Shown here piece after piece: positions 38,489 through 48,134 of a stretch of DNA of 64,000 bases (the stretch's first letter is position 1; each line of letters starts with the position of its first letter). The stretch is from positions 1,083,875-1,147,874 of the forward strand of contig NZ_JACHWB010000001.1 in the NCBI RefSeq assembly GCF_014191055.1, given 5' to 3'. The position numbers were made by a program, and so were the translations under genes. A model generated the notes under the pieces. That model worked only from the letters and a program-made list of their open reading frames with translations. It was not told where the DNA came from and did no database searches. The stretch is from Microvirga lupini (GTDB lineage: Bacteria; Pseudomonadota; Alphaproteobacteria; Rhizobiales; Beijerinckiaceae).

Positions 38489-39988
38489 GTGCCCTCACTT
38501 CGCCAGCTGCAGACGACAGGTTATAGTTCCAACCGCATCGATATAGTCTTCATGGGAGATGGCTACACATCTCCGGAGATTGCCACAACCTATACGGCCC
38601 AGGTTCGGGGCCTTCTGGGGTACATGTTCGATGGAGGCCTTCTGAGCGATCCCTTCGGGCGCTACAGAAACTTCTTCAACATTCATTCTATCGACATCAT
38701 CTCGAATGAGTCTGGGGCCGATGATCCTGCCAATGGAATCTCTCGGGACACTGCTCTCGATGCGAGCTACAGCGGCCGTGCGCTGGGTGTCCGTCTCGAT
38801 AAGGCGGATGCCATCGAGGATAATGTCCTTCGATACGCAGATTTTGCTTCCGAGATGCGCTTCATCCTCGTGAACAGCGAGAATTATGGTGGTGCAGGCT
38901 ACGATTCCGGCATCTACTCGGCCGGACATTCCCAAGCCTATGAGATCGCCCTCCACGAGATCGGCCATGCCTTTGCGGGCCTGGGAGACGAGTACGATTA
39001 TGGCGCTTCGGGATCCTATAGCGGTCCTGACCCTTCCTATGCCAATGTGACGAATGATCCTTCCGGCGCCAAATGGTCGGAGTGGCTGGGATACAACCAG
39101 CCTGGCATTGGGGTAATCGGGGCTTATGAAGGTGCCTATTATCATGCGGACGGTGCCTATCGTCCGTCTGTCGATTCAAAGATGAAAACCTTGGGTCGTC
39201 CCTTCGATGCCGTCGCAAGGGAGCAGTTCATCCTCAAATTCTATGAATTCGTCGATCCGCTGGACGGCTATACAGATCCCTGGAGCGTCCATCACAACCC
39301 ATCCGATTTCTATGTGGATACAATCGACCCAAACGTAATCAAGGTCGATTGGACGCTGGACGGCAGAGCCTTCATCGATGCTGGCGAGACCTTCAGCCTA
39401 GCCCAGGATAACTACGGCTTCGGCACACATACCTTGCAGGCCCGTGCCTACGATCCCACAGATTGGGTGAGGGGAGACCGCAGTTCCCTGGAGCAGATTG
39501 TGACCTGGACCGTCACAAACGATTTGCTCCTCACGGGCGATAACGGATCGAACAATCTTCGGGGCAACGTGGTAGCCAACGAGGTTCAAGGCAGGGGCGG
39601 AAATGACAAGCTTTGGGGCGGAGCCGGCAATGACGTGCTGATCGGCGGAGCAGGGCGAGACGTCTTCGTGTTCGATCTTAAACCCAACAAGACGTCGAAT
39701 AGGGACAGGATCGACGACTACAACGTCACTGCTGACACGGTCTGGCTCGACAATAAAGCTTTCACGAAGCTTGGAGCGGGTACCCTTCAGAAGCCAAAAA
39801 AGATCTCCTCCGACATGTTCGTCACCGCGTCTAGGGCCAAGGACCGGGAGGACAGAATTATCTATGACAAGAAGAAGGGCCTACTGCTCTATGACGCCGA
39901 CGGGTCCGGGACGAAGTTTAAGTCGGTTGAGATAGCATCGCTCAGCAAAGGGCTGTCGATGGCATTCCACGATTTCTTCGTCATTTGA
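38489..39988 (+). CDS. Secreted M64-like metallopeptidase with RTX C-terminus
   Basis: 499 aa from a GTG start with TGAGGA upstream. The N-terminal 250 residues resemble peptidase family M64 (IgA-peptidase type): FMGDGYT near the start and the zinc site HEIGHAFAGLGDEYD at about residues 155-169. The C-terminal 150 residues carry glycine/aspartate RTX nonapeptides (GRGGNDKLWGGAGNDVLIGG) and a serralysin-like tail, so export by a type I system is expected; none is encoded nearby. There is no Sec signal. Sampled GC is about 55%, lower than neighbours. It sits between thyA-DUF2293 and folA, normally close neighbours, and may be an insertion. Confidence 0.87.
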   Translation: MPSLRQLQTTGYSSNRIDIVFMGDGYTSPEIATTYTAQVRGLLGYMFDGGLLSDPFGRYRNFFNIHSIDIISNESGADDPANGISRDTALDASYSGRALGVRLDKADAIEDNVLRYADFASEMRFILVNSENYGGAGYDSGIYSAGHSQAYEIALHEIGHAFAGLGDEYDYGASGSYSGPDPSYANVTNDPSGAKWSEWLGYNQPGIGVIGAYEGAYYHADGAYRPSVDSKMKTLGRPFDAVAREQFILKFYEFVDPLDGYTDPWSVHHNPSDFYVDTIDPNVIKVDWTLDGRAFIDAGETFSLAQDNYGFGTHTLQARAYDPTDWVRGDRSSLEQIVTWTVTNDLLLTGDNGSNNLRGNVVANEVQGRGGNDKLWGGAGNDVLIGGAGRDVFVFDLKPNKTSNRDRIDDYNVTADTVWLDNKAFTKLGAGTLQKPKKISSDMFVTASRAKDREDRIIYDKKKGLLLYDADGSGTKFKSVEIASLSKGLSMAFHDFFVI

Positions 39989-40080
39989 ACAGCATCCGAA
40001 GCTGCGCAGGGCGGGGAACGGGAGTGGATGGCGGCCAAAGTGCCATTGGCGTCAAACCAGTGTTCCCGTAGAGAGGAAGG

Positions 40081-40563
40081 ATGCCCCTCTCGATCCGACC
40101 TGCCATAGCGTCCGACGCGGCCCAGATCTTCCGCTTCATCCGGGAACTCGCCGATTATGAGCGCCTCGCGCATGAGGTCGATGCGACTGAAGCCGATCTT
40201 GCGAACGCACTCTTCGGTCCCAACCCTCGCGTCTTCGCGGATATTGCCGAGTGGGAGGGCGAGCCTGCCGGCTTCGCCCTGTGGTTCTATAATTTTTCCA
40301 CCTTCCGCGGGCGCCACGGGATCTATCTCGAGGATCTCTTCGTCAGTCCCGAGTTCCGCTCCAAGGGAATCGGTCGGGCCCTGCTGCGGCATCTGGCACG
40401 CCGTTGCAGGGCGGAGGGGCTGGCGCGCCTCGAATGGTGGGTGCTCGACTGGAACGAGCCGGCCCTGAGGGTCTATCGCTCCATCGGGGCGATCCCCATG
40501 GACGAATGGACGGTGCAGCGTGTGACGGGCGAGACCCTACAACGACTGGCGGAGGAGCCATGA
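40081..40563 (+). CDS. GNAT-family N-acetyltransferase
   Basis: 160 aa. Acetyl-CoA binding loop is in FRSKGIGRALLRHLARR; YLEDLFVSPEF and the C-terminal WWVLDWNEPALRVYRSIGA resemble the diamine (SSAT-like) group of GNAT enzymes. Overlaps folA by ATGA (40560-40563), so the two are coupled. Substrate unknown. Confidence 0.88.
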   Translation: MPLSIRPAIASDAAQIFRFIRELADYERLAHEVDATEADLANALFGPNPRVFADIAEWEGEPAGFALWFYNFSTFRGRHGIYLEDLFVSPEFRSKGIGRALLRHLARRCRAEGLARLEWWVLDWNEPALRVYRSIGAIPMDEWTVQRVTGETLQRLAEEP

Positions 40564-41072
40564 CCCTACCTCTCATCCTTGTGGTCGCCATGGCCGAAAA
40601 CGGCGTGATCGGGCGGGACAATCGTCTGCTCTGGCGGATCAAGACCGACATGGGACGCTTCCGCCGCCTCACCATGGGCAAACCGATGATCATGGGACGC
40701 AAGACGTTTCAATCGATCGGAAAGCCCCTGCCGGGCCGGGAGACCATCGTGCTGACCCGCGATGAAGGTTTCTCCGCCGAGGGCGTGCATGTGGTCCATA
40801 CCTGGGAAGAGGCCGTTGCCAAAGGGGAGGAACTCGCAGGCAGGGCAGGAGCCGATGCGGTGGCTGTTGCCGGCGGAGCGGAGATCTATGCCCTGGCCCT
40901 GCCGCATGTGCAGGCTCTGTTCCTGACCGAGGTCCATACGGCGCCTGAGGGCGATGCTGTCTTTCCGTCCTTCGACCGGTCACAGTTTCGCGAGGTGAAG
41001 CGCGAGGACCATCCGAAAGGACCCGAGGACGAGCATCCGTTTACCTTTATTGATCTCGAAAGACGGCCTTGA
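40560..41072 (+). CDS. folA: Dihydrofolate reductase
   Basis: 170 aa. Reduces dihydrofolate to tetrahydrofolate. Visible are the N-terminal strand with NGVIGRDNRLLW, the substrate-site residues around KTDMGRFRRLTMG, the NADPH motif GRKTFQSIG, and VAGGAEIYALALP. The usual Trp-Asp/Glu segment reads LLWRIKTDMGRFRRL. Starts within the stop of the GNAT gene. Partner enzyme of ThyA upstream. Confidence 0.95.
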   Translation: MTLPLILVVAMAENGVIGRDNRLLWRIKTDMGRFRRLTMGKPMIMGRKTFQSIGKPLPGRETIVLTRDEGFSAEGVHVVHTWEEAVAKGEELAGRAGADAVAVAGGAEIYALALPHVQALFLTEVHTAPEGDAVFPSFDRSQFREVKREDHPKGPEDEHPFTFIDLERRP

Positions 41073-41210
41073 GCCGTCTCAAGGTTGACGAAGCCGTTCG
41101 GAATCCCCAATTCGCAGGCTTGACAGGCGGAAGAGGCAACACCCACAACCGTCTCAAGTTTCTTATCGGCTGTCTCGGCCGGTCTCTTCGTAAGTGAGGA
41201 AAGGCGTCCT

Positions 41211-42356
41211 ATGCCTTGGAGTAACCAAAGCGGCGGCGGTGGCCCCTGGGGGCAACGTGGCGGATCAGGAGGCGGCAAGAGCCCATGGGGCTCGGGTGGC
41301 CCGCAGGGGAACGGCAATCCCCCGGATCTCGAAGATATCCTGCGCCGCAGCCAGGACCGGCTGAAGGACTTCATTCCCGGCGGCTCCATGGGAGGTCGGG
41401 GTCTGATCATTCTCGTGTTGGGTGTCATTGCCGTCTGGCTGCTCACCGGCTTCTACACGGTGCGGCCGAACGAGGTTGGCATCAACATGATCTTCGGCCG
41501 CTTTACGGGAACGTCCGGCGAGGGTCTGCGCTACAACCTGCCTTATCCGATCGGCCGTGTGGTGAAGCCCAACGTCACCGCCCAGCAGCGGGTCGAAGTG
41601 GGGTACCGTTCCACTCCGACAGGGCAGGGCCGTGCGCGCGATGTGATCGAAGAGAGCCTGATGCTCACCGCTGACGAGAACATCGTCGATATCGATTTCG
41701 ATGCGGTCTGGCAGATCAACCCGGCCCGTCCGCAGGATTATGTCTTCAACCTGCAGAACCCTGACGGTACCATCAAGTCGGTGGCTGAAAGCGCCATGCG
41801 CGAGGTCATCGGCCGCCGCAACATCCAGCCTATTCTCACCACCGAGCAGGCGAGCGTCGCCCAAGAAGTGCGCGAGATCATGCAGGAAGCCCTGGATGCC
41901 TATGGCGCCGGCGTGCTGATCAACGTGGTTCAGCTCCAGGCGGTCAGGCCGCCGTCGGAAGTGCAGCAGGCCTTCTTCGACGTAAACGCCGCCCAGCAGG
42001 ATGCGGTGCGCGTCCAGAACGAGGCTGGCGCCTTCGCCAGCCGCGTCGTTCCGGAAGCCCGAGGCGAGGCCGCCCGCACCGTCCAGCAGGCCGAGGCCTA
42101 TCGCGAGCAATCCGTCGCCGATGCCACCGGTCAGGCTGCCCGCTTCCGTCAGGTCTATGAGGAGTACCGCAAGGCTCCCGATGTCAGCCGCGAGCGCATC
42201 TTCCTTGAGACGATGGAGCGCGTCTTTGGAGGTCTCGACAAGATCATTGTCGATCAGAACGGTCAGGGTGTGGTGCCCTTCCTGCCGTTGACGCAAAACC
42301 AGCCGCGTCCGCAGCCTCAGGGCAATGCCGCCAACCCGCAGGGAGCCACGCGATGA
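41211..42356 (+). CDS. hflK: FtsH regulator HflK
   Basis: 381 aa. With HflC it forms a membrane cage around FtsH and modulates membrane protein quality control. A Gly/Pro-rich N-terminal tail, one membrane helix (LIILVLGVIAVWLLTGFYTV, about residues 65-84) and a band-7/SPFH domain (PNEVGINMIFGRF onward) are followed by a coiled-coil (EARGEAARTVQQAEAYREQ). Overlaps hflC by ATGA at 42353-42356. Confidence 0.95.
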   Translation: MPWSNQSGGGGPWGQRGGSGGGKSPWGSGGPQGNGNPPDLEDILRRSQDRLKDFIPGGSMGGRGLIILVLGVIAVWLLTGFYTVRPNEVGINMIFGRFTGTSGEGLRYNLPYPIGRVVKPNVTAQQRVEVGYRSTPTGQGRARDVIEESLMLTADENIVDIDFDAVWQINPARPQDYVFNLQNPDGTIKSVAESAMREVIGRRNIQPILTTEQASVAQEVREIMQEALDAYGAGVLINVVQLQAVRPPSEVQQAFFDVNAAQQDAVRVQNEAGAFASRVVPEARGEAARTVQQAEAYREQSVADATGQAARFRQVYEEYRKAPDVSRERIFLETMERVFGGLDKIIVDQNGQGVVPFLPLTQNQPRPQPQGNAANPQGATR

Positions 42357-43294
42357 ACGGTTCAACTCTTCGCACAGGCCTCCTGATCCTGGTGGGCCTG
42401 ATAGCCATTGTCCTCTACAGTTCAGTCTTCATTGTGCAGCAGACCCAGTACGCCCTGGTGCTGCGCTTCGGTGCCGTGCAATCCGCGATCTCGGAGCCTG
42501 GCCTGAAGTTCAAGCTGCCGCTGGTCGACAACGTCACCTACTTTGAAAAGCGGGTGCTCGATCTCGACCTGCCGGTCCAGACACTGCTGTCGGCCGACCG
42601 ACAGAATCTCGAGGTCGATGCCTTCACGCGCTACCGGATTGTTGATCCGCTGCGGTTCTACCAGGCGGTCGGCAACATCGCTTTGGCCAACCAGCGTCTG
42701 CAGAGCTTCACCAATTCGGCGATGCGTAATGTGCTGGCCGGTGCATCCCGTGACGCCATCGTTCGCACGGAGCGTGCGGCTCTGATGGAACGGATCCAGG
42801 AAGACGTGAACCGGCAGGCACGCAATCTCGGCATCGAGATGATCGACGTGCGCCTGACCCGTGTCGATCTTCCGGCCGCCAACAGCCAGGCGGTCTATCA
42901 GCGGATGCGCACCGAGCGTGAGCGCGAGGCCGCCGATATCCGAGCCAATGGCCAGCAGCAGGCCCAGACCATCCGGGCCCGCGCCGAGCGCGAGGCGACG
43001 GTGATCCGGGCAGAAGCGAACCGGACGGCCGAGGAGCTGCGCGGTAAGGGGGATGCCGACCGCAACCGTATCCTCGCGGAAGCCTTTACCCTCGACCCGG
43101 ACTTCTTCTCCTTCTATCGCTCCATGCAGGCTTACGAGGCAGGGTTGAAGGCAGGCGATACCCGTCTCGTCCTGAGCCCCGACTCGGAATTCTTCCGCTA
43201 CTTCAACGATCCGGCGGGTCGGGGAAATGGTGGCGGGACTGCTGCCCGGCCGGCTCCGGCGCCAGTGCCGGCCCAACCGGCTCCAGCTCAATAA
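42353..43294 (+). CDS. hflC: FtsH regulator HflC
   Basis: 313 aa. N-terminal membrane helix (GLLILVGLIAIVLYSSVFIV), SPFH domain (QTQYALVLRFGAVQS), and the usual coiled coil with a repeated RA-AERE pattern. The Ala/Pro-rich C-terminal tail is longer than in E. coli. Translationally coupled to hflK and followed by the DUF2065 gene. Confidence 0.95.
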   Translation: MNGSTLRTGLLILVGLIAIVLYSSVFIVQQTQYALVLRFGAVQSAISEPGLKFKLPLVDNVTYFEKRVLDLDLPVQTLLSADRQNLEVDAFTRYRIVDPLRFYQAVGNIALANQRLQSFTNSAMRNVLAGASRDAIVRTERAALMERIQEDVNRQARNLGIEMIDVRLTRVDLPAANSQAVYQRMRTEREREAADIRANGQQQAQTIRARAEREATVIRAEANRTAEELRGKGDADRNRILAEAFTLDPDFFSFYRSMQAYEAGLKAGDTRLVLSPDSEFFRYFNDPAGRGNGGGTAARPAPAPVPAQPAPAQ

Positions 43295-43303
43295 GCCCGT
43301 CTG

Positions 43304-43495
43304 ATGTTGGACTTGATTGCAGCCCTCGGCCTCGCTCTCGCGGTCGAGGGCATTCTATTTGCTGCCTTCCCTGACGGGATGCGCCGGGCCATGTATGAGG
43401 CGGCTCACAGCCCCAGCGACCAGATGCGGATTGTCGGCATCATATCGGCCGTGCTCGGCCTCGGGGTGATCTGGCTTGTGCGTCAGTTCGGCTGA
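43304..43495 (+). CDS. DUF2065 family membrane protein
   Basis: 63 aa, two membrane helices (ALGLALAVEGILFAAFPDGM and IVGIISAVLGLGVIWLVRQF) with the family GMRRAM motif between. Normally encoded after hflC, as here, 9 bases downstream. Function unknown. Confidence 0.9.
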   Translation: MLDLIAALGLALAVEGILFAAFPDGMRRAMYEAAHSPSDQMRIVGIISAVLGLGVIWLVRQFG

Positions 43496-43583
43496 GCGGC
43501 GATCAAGCTGCCGCCTTGCTACCCGCTTGAATGCCGGGGCCAAGCACCAATCTATATCCACAAACTCCGAAAGAGGATTGTCG

Positions 43584-45101
43584 ATGAACAAAGCCACGAA
43601 CGCGCTGGCACCTTCCAAGGAGGTGCTTTCCCAGCGTCCCCTGCGCCGGCTTGCCGCTTCCTGCTTCGCGGTCGTGACACTGGTCGCGACGGCGATGCCG
43701 CTGCCGGCCTATGCCCGCTCGGCTCCTGAATCCTTTGCCGATCTGGCTGAGGAGGTTACGGGCGCCGTGGTCAACATCTCGGCCTCGACTACGGTCGAAG
43801 CCCGCAACCGCACCCTGCCGCAGCTTCCGCCGGGGACGCCTTTTGAGGATCTTTTCGAGGAGTTCTTCAACCGTCGCGGCCAGAATGGCGGTCCCGGCGG
43901 TGACAGCACCCCGTCGCGTCCCCGCAGCTCAAACTCGCTCGGCTCCGGCTTCGTGATCGATCCGTCCGGCATCGTGGTGACGAACAATCACGTGATCGGC
44001 GACGCCAACGACATCAGCGTGATCTTCCCCGATGGGACGCGCCTGAAGGCGGAGATCGTCGGCAAGGACTCCAAAGTCGATCTGGCCGTCCTGAAGGTGA
44101 AGTCCGACAAGCCCCTCAAGGCGGTGAAGTTTGGTGATTCCGAGACTATCCGACCGGGTGACTGGGTCATGGCGATCGGAAATCCCTTCGGCCTCGGTGG
44201 CTCCGTCACGGCCGGCATCGTGTCGGCGCGCGGCCGCAACATCGAGTCCGGTCCGTACGACAACTACATCCAGACCGATGCCTCCATCAACAAGGGCAAT
44301 TCCGGCGGTCCGCTCTTCAACATGAACGGCGAGGTCATCGGCATCAACACGGCGATCCTGTCGCCCACGGGCGGCTCGGTCGGCATCGGCTTCGCGGTTC
44401 CGGCTTCCACTGCAGTGCCAATCATCGATCAGCTGCGCCAGTTCGGCGAGACCCGTCGCGGCTGGCTTGGCGTGCGCATCCAGAACGTGGATGATGCCAC
44501 CGCCGAGGCCCTGAATCTCGGCACGGCACGGGGTGCGCTTGTCGCCGGCATCGACGACAAGGGGCCGGCCAAGCCAGCCGGCATCGAGGTGGGTGACGTG
44601 ATCGTCCGTTTCGACGGCAGGGAAGTGAAGGATTCTCGTGATCTTCCGCGCATCGTCGCCTCCTCGCCCGTGGGCAAGGCGGTCGATGTGACGATCATTC
44701 GCAAGGGTCAGGAGATTACCCGTCAGGTGACCCTGGGACGCCTGGAGGACACCGAGAAGCAGGCCAGTCTGCAGCAGCCCTCGACCGAGCCCCCGACGGC
44801 AACCCGCCAGGCTCTCGGCCTCAACATGTCCGGCATGACCGACGAGCTGCGCCGCCGCTTCAGCTTGAAGGACGATCTGAAAGGTGTGGTGATCACCCGC
44901 GTCGACCCGAACTCGGCTGCTTCCGACAAGCGGATCCAGGCCGGTGAAGTGATCGTGGAGGTCAACCAGGAGCCGGTCACGAGCCCGGCCGACGTGACAA
45001 AGAAGATCGACGATCTCAAGGCTCAGAACCGCAAGTCGGCACTGCTTCTCGTGGCGAATGCCCAGGGCGAGGTTCGTTTCGTGGCGCTGTCTATCGAATA
45101 A
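43584..45101 (+). CDS. degP: Periplasmic serine protease DegP/HtrA (Do type)
   Basis: 505 aa from the ATG at 43584 with AGAGG upstream. A signal peptide (hydrophobic core SCFAVVTLVATAMPL, ending AYA) is followed by the trypsin-like domain with triad His136 (NNHVIG), Asp166 (VDLAVLK) and Ser240 (GNSGGP), and two PDZ domains (about residues 290-375 and 400-500). Degrades or refolds misfolded envelope proteins. Placement after hflKC suggests one protein-quality operon. A strong terminator follows. Confidence 0.96.
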   Translation: MNKATNALAPSKEVLSQRPLRRLAASCFAVVTLVATAMPLPAYARSAPESFADLAEEVTGAVVNISASTTVEARNRTLPQLPPGTPFEDLFEEFFNRRGQNGGPGGDSTPSRPRSSNSLGSGFVIDPSGIVVTNNHVIGDANDISVIFPDGTRLKAEIVGKDSKVDLAVLKVKSDKPLKAVKFGDSETIRPGDWVMAIGNPFGLGGSVTAGIVSARGRNIESGPYDNYIQTDASINKGNSGGPLFNMNGEVIGINTAILSPTGGSVGIGFAVPASTAVPIIDQLRQFGETRRGWLGVRIQNVDDATAEALNLGTARGALVAGIDDKGPAKPAGIEVGDVIVRFDGREVKDSRDLPRIVASSPVGKAVDVTIIRKGQEITRQVTLGRLEDTEKQASLQQPSTEPPTATRQALGLNMSGMTDELRRRFSLKDDLKGVVITRVDPNSAASDKRIQAGEVIVEVNQEPVTSPADVTKKIDDLKAQNRKSALLLVANAQGEVRFVALSIE

Positions 45102-45121
45102 GCCAGTCGCTATCGGATCCG

Positions 45122-45149
45122 AAAGGGCGGCCCAAGGGCCGCCCTTTTT
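45122..45149 (+). terminator. Strong intrinsic terminator after degP
   Basis: AAAGGGCGGCCC (45122-45133) and GGGCCGCCCTTT (45136-45147) are perfect arms, followed by more T residues. Confidence 0.9.
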
Positions 45150-45163
45150 GCATGTCTCTTCTG

Positions 45164-45181
45164 TTCTTTATTAAGAACAAT
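45164..45181. promoter_or_regulatory. Palindromic operator candidate upstream of acs
   Basis: TGTTCTT and AAGAACA form a perfect 7-base inverted repeat around TATT, followed within a few bases by TTGACA (about 45186). The location between the degP terminator and acs suggests a transcription factor site for acs. It is inverted, so it is not the direct-repeat LexA box of this group. Confidence 0.5.
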
Positions 45182-45273
45182 ACGGTTGACATAAAGGCCA
45201 GATCCGAGGATTGAGGGGTGACTTTCCCTCAACCGCAGGTCCGACCAGGCTGCGGGTGCAAGATCATAACACC

Positions 45274-47214
45274 ATGACCCAGCGTGTCTTTCCCGTTCCT
45301 AATGTTTTGAAGTCGACAACCCGTGTGGATCTGCAGACCTATCAGAATCTCTATCGGCGCTCGCTGGAGGAACCGGAGAGCTTCTGGCGCGAGCAGGCGA
45401 GAATCCTTGATTGGGTGAAGCCCTTCACGACAGTGAAGAAAACGCACTACTCGCCCGACAACGTCACCATCGAGTGGTTCGCCGATGGAGCGCTGAATGC
45501 CTGCTTCAACTGCCTCGATCGCCATGCTCGGGAACGCGGTGACGATGTGGCGATCCTGTGGGAGGCTGACACGCCCGGCGAGACACGGCGCGTCACTTGG
45601 AGCGATCTTCAGCAGGAGGTTTCACGCCTCGCCAACGCCCTGGAGCGTCTCGGCGTGAACAAGGGTGATTTCGTCAGTGTCTATCTGCCGGTCGTGCCGG
45701 AAGCCATCGCCGCGATGCTGGCCTGCGCTCGGATTGGTGCCGTCCATTCAGTAGTGTTCAGCGGCTTCTCGTCAGAGGCTCTGGCCGGGCGGATCGAAGA
45801 CTGCCGCTCGCGGGTTCTGATTACCGCCGACGAAGGCATGCGGGCCGGCAAGCACGTGCCGCTCAAGAAGAACGCGGATGCCGCCCTGCAAAACCTGCCC
45901 TTCGTCGAGCATGTGCTCGTGGTGCGTCGTACGGGCCGGGATGTTCCCATGACGCCCGGGCGGGACCGCTGGTACGACGAGGCGCTGGCCGAAGTCTCTG
46001 CCGAATGTCCGCCTGTCGAGGTCGGCGCGGAGGATCCGCTCTTCGTGCTCTACACCTCCGGTTCGACGGGCAAGCCGAAGGGCATGCTGCATACGACAGG
46101 TGGCTATCTCGTGCATGCTGCCACGAGCTTCAGGGCGATGTTCGACTATCGCCCCGGTGACATCCACTTCTGCACGGCGGATGTGGGCTGGGTGACGGCG
46201 CATACCTATCTGATCTACGGGCCACTTGCGAACGGCGCCACCATCGTGTTGTTCGAGGGTGTGCCGACATGGCCCGATGCCTCGCGCTGGTGGCAGATCA
46301 TTGAGACCTATAGAGTCAACATCTTCTACACCGCGCCGACCGCCATCCGCTCGCTGATGCGTGAGGGAGAGGCACCGGTGCGTAAGCACGATCTCTCGTC
46401 TCTTCGGGTGATGGGCTCCGTGGGCGAGCCGATCAATCCCGAGGCGTGGCTCTGGTATCATGAGATTGTGGGGGGAGGGCGCTGCCCCATCATCGATACT
46501 TACTGGCAGACGGAAACGGGAGCCGTGCTGCTGTGCCCGCTGCCCGGTGCCACGGATCTGAAGCCCGGTTCGGCCGCGAAGCCCTTCTTCGGCGTTCGCC
46601 CTGCTTTGCTCAATAGCGACGGCGCTCCCGTTGATGGCGAGGGAAGCGGCAATCTGTGCTTCGGTGATTCCTGGCCGGGGCAGGCCCGCACCATCCTGGG
46701 GGATCGCGAGCGCTTCCTGAAAACGTACTTCACTACATTCCCGGGCTATTATTTTACGGGTGACGGCGCGCGGCGCGATGCGGACGGCTATTACTGGATC
46801 ACCGGCCGCTTGGACGATGTGATCAACGTCTCGGGTCACAGGCTCGGAACTGTGGAAGTCGAGACCGCGCTTGCGTCGCATGCATCGGTTGCGGAAGCTG
46901 CCGTCGTGGGCATGCCGCACGAGATCAAGGGGCAGGGTATCTTTGCTTTCGTCACCCTGAAGGATGGCGTGATCGAGAGCGATGAGCTGCGGCGCGAGCT
47001 CGTTCAGATCGTGCGCACCCGCATCGGTCCCATCGCCACGCCGGACCGCATCGAATGGGCGCCTCAGTTGCCCAAGAACCGCTCCGGCAAGATCCTGCGA
47101 CGCATCCTCACGCGCATTGCGGCAGGCGATTTCGAGAACCACGGCGACACATCGACAGTGGCCGATCCGGCAGTGGTGGCAGAAATCGTCCGGCGGGTTC
47201 AGGTGAGCGCTTAG
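45274..47214 (+). CDS. acs: Acetyl-CoA synthetase
   Basis: 646 aa from MTQRVFPVP (45274); the frame is open 21 codons further upstream without homologous-looking sequence. AMP-forming ligase that activates acetate. Motifs: YTSGSTGKPKG, VGWVTAHTYLIYGPLANG, DTYWQTETG (keeping the acetate-pocket Trp), GRLDDVINVSGHRLG, and catalytic Lys606 in NRSGKILRR, the site usually controlled by acetylation. A related propionyl-CoA synthetase is less likely given the pocket sequence. Its stop overlaps that of convergent serB. Confidence 0.92.
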   Translation: MTQRVFPVPNVLKSTTRVDLQTYQNLYRRSLEEPESFWREQARILDWVKPFTTVKKTHYSPDNVTIEWFADGALNACFNCLDRHARERGDDVAILWEADTPGETRRVTWSDLQQEVSRLANALERLGVNKGDFVSVYLPVVPEAIAAMLACARIGAVHSVVFSGFSSEALAGRIEDCRSRVLITADEGMRAGKHVPLKKNADAALQNLPFVEHVLVVRRTGRDVPMTPGRDRWYDEALAEVSAECPPVEVGAEDPLFVLYTSGSTGKPKGMLHTTGGYLVHAATSFRAMFDYRPGDIHFCTADVGWVTAHTYLIYGPLANGATIVLFEGVPTWPDASRWWQIIETYRVNIFYTAPTAIRSLMREGEAPVRKHDLSSLRVMGSVGEPINPEAWLWYHEIVGGGRCPIIDTYWQTETGAVLLCPLPGATDLKPGSAAKPFFGVRPALLNSDGAPVDGEGSGNLCFGDSWPGQARTILGDRERFLKTYFTTFPGYYFTGDGARRDADGYYWITGRLDDVINVSGHRLGTVEVETALASHASVAEAAVVGMPHEIKGQGIFAFVTLKDGVIESDELRRELVQIVRTRIGPIATPDRIEWAPQLPKNRSGKILRRILTRIAAGDFENHGDTSTVADPAVVAEIVRRVQVSA

Positions 47215-48119
47215 TTCTGAGCGATCTCGTCCGCCTTGTAGCCCTGGATGTAAAGGAGCGCCGAGAGATCGGCATGATCGACCCGCGCATGGGCTGCAGC
47301 AGCCACTGCAGGCTTGGCCCGGAAGGCTATTCCTAAGCCCGCTTCTCCCAGCATGGCGAGATCGTTGGCGCCATCGCCTACGGCCATCGTCTCGTGCGGA
47401 GCCAAACTGAGGCGGGTGCGGAGCTCGATCAGGGTCGCAAGCTTTGCCTCACGGCCGAGGATCGGCTCCTCGACAAGGCCGGCGAGCCTCTCGCCGTTGA
47501 GGATGAGGCGGTTGGAGCGGTCCTCATGGAAGCCGATCGTTGCCCCGATGGGGCCGGTGAACAGCGTGAATCCGCCGGAGACGAGGCAGGTATAGGCACC
47601 ATTGGCGCGCATCGTCTTGACGACAGCCGTTCCACCAGGCGTGAGGGTGATGCGCTTCTCGATGATCTCGACGACCACGTTCACAGGCAGGTTCTTCAAC
47701 AGCGCTACCCGTTCGCGCAAAGCCGGCTCGAAGGCGATCTCGCCGCGCATGGCGCGCTCCGTGATCTCGGAGACCTCGGCTTTCAGCCCGACATAATCGG
47801 CCAGCTCGTCGATGCATTCCTGGCCGATCATGGTGGAATCCATGTCGGCGAGGAACAGGCGCTTGCGACGGCGGGCTGACGGCTGGACGACGATGTCGAT
47901 GGGTTGACCCTCTAGGGCTTGGCGTAGTGCGGCCTCGATCGCCTTGGCGTCCTGTGGGCCGGATATCATCAGATCCGCCGCGATTCCCCTTGCCAGAACA
48001 GTCTGTTCCGTCTCTTGTCCGAGCGTCCGGGCAGCCAAATCCACGATCTCGTCGGTGATGGCTGGCTGGGACGGGTTGGCGACCAGGGTCGCGACGAGGG
48101 AATACTGGGGAGACGTCAT
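47211..48119 (-). CDS. serB: Phosphoserine phosphatase
   Basis: 302 aa. Last step of serine biosynthesis. The C-terminal HAD domain has the nucleophile motif DMDSTMI, the SGGFTLF motif, and [10 protein letters not shown]; the N-terminal 85 residues form an ACT-like region. Divergent from miaA with only 15 bases between starts, a pairing common in this order. Confidence 0.95.
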   Translation of the reverse strand: MTSPQYSLVATLVANPSQPAITDEIVDLAARTLGQETEQTVLARGIAADLMISGPQDAKAIEAALRQALEGQPIDIVVQPSARRRKRLFLADMDSTMIGQECIDELADYVGLKAEVSEITERAMRGEIAFEPALRERVALLKNLPVNVVVEIIEKRITLTPGGTAVVKTMRANGAYTCLVSGGFTLFTGPIGATIGFHEDRSNRLILNGERLAGLVEEPILGREAKLATLIELRTRLSLAPHETMAVGDGANDLAMLGEAGLGIAFRAKPAVAAAAHARVDHADLSALLYIQGYKADEIAQN

Positions 48120-48134
48120 TGGGGAGGCCTGACA

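Noticed and set aside
45164..45181. LexA box before acs
   Set aside because: The repeat is inverted (GTTC...GAAC), while the LexA site of this group is the direct repeat GTTC-N7-GTTC.
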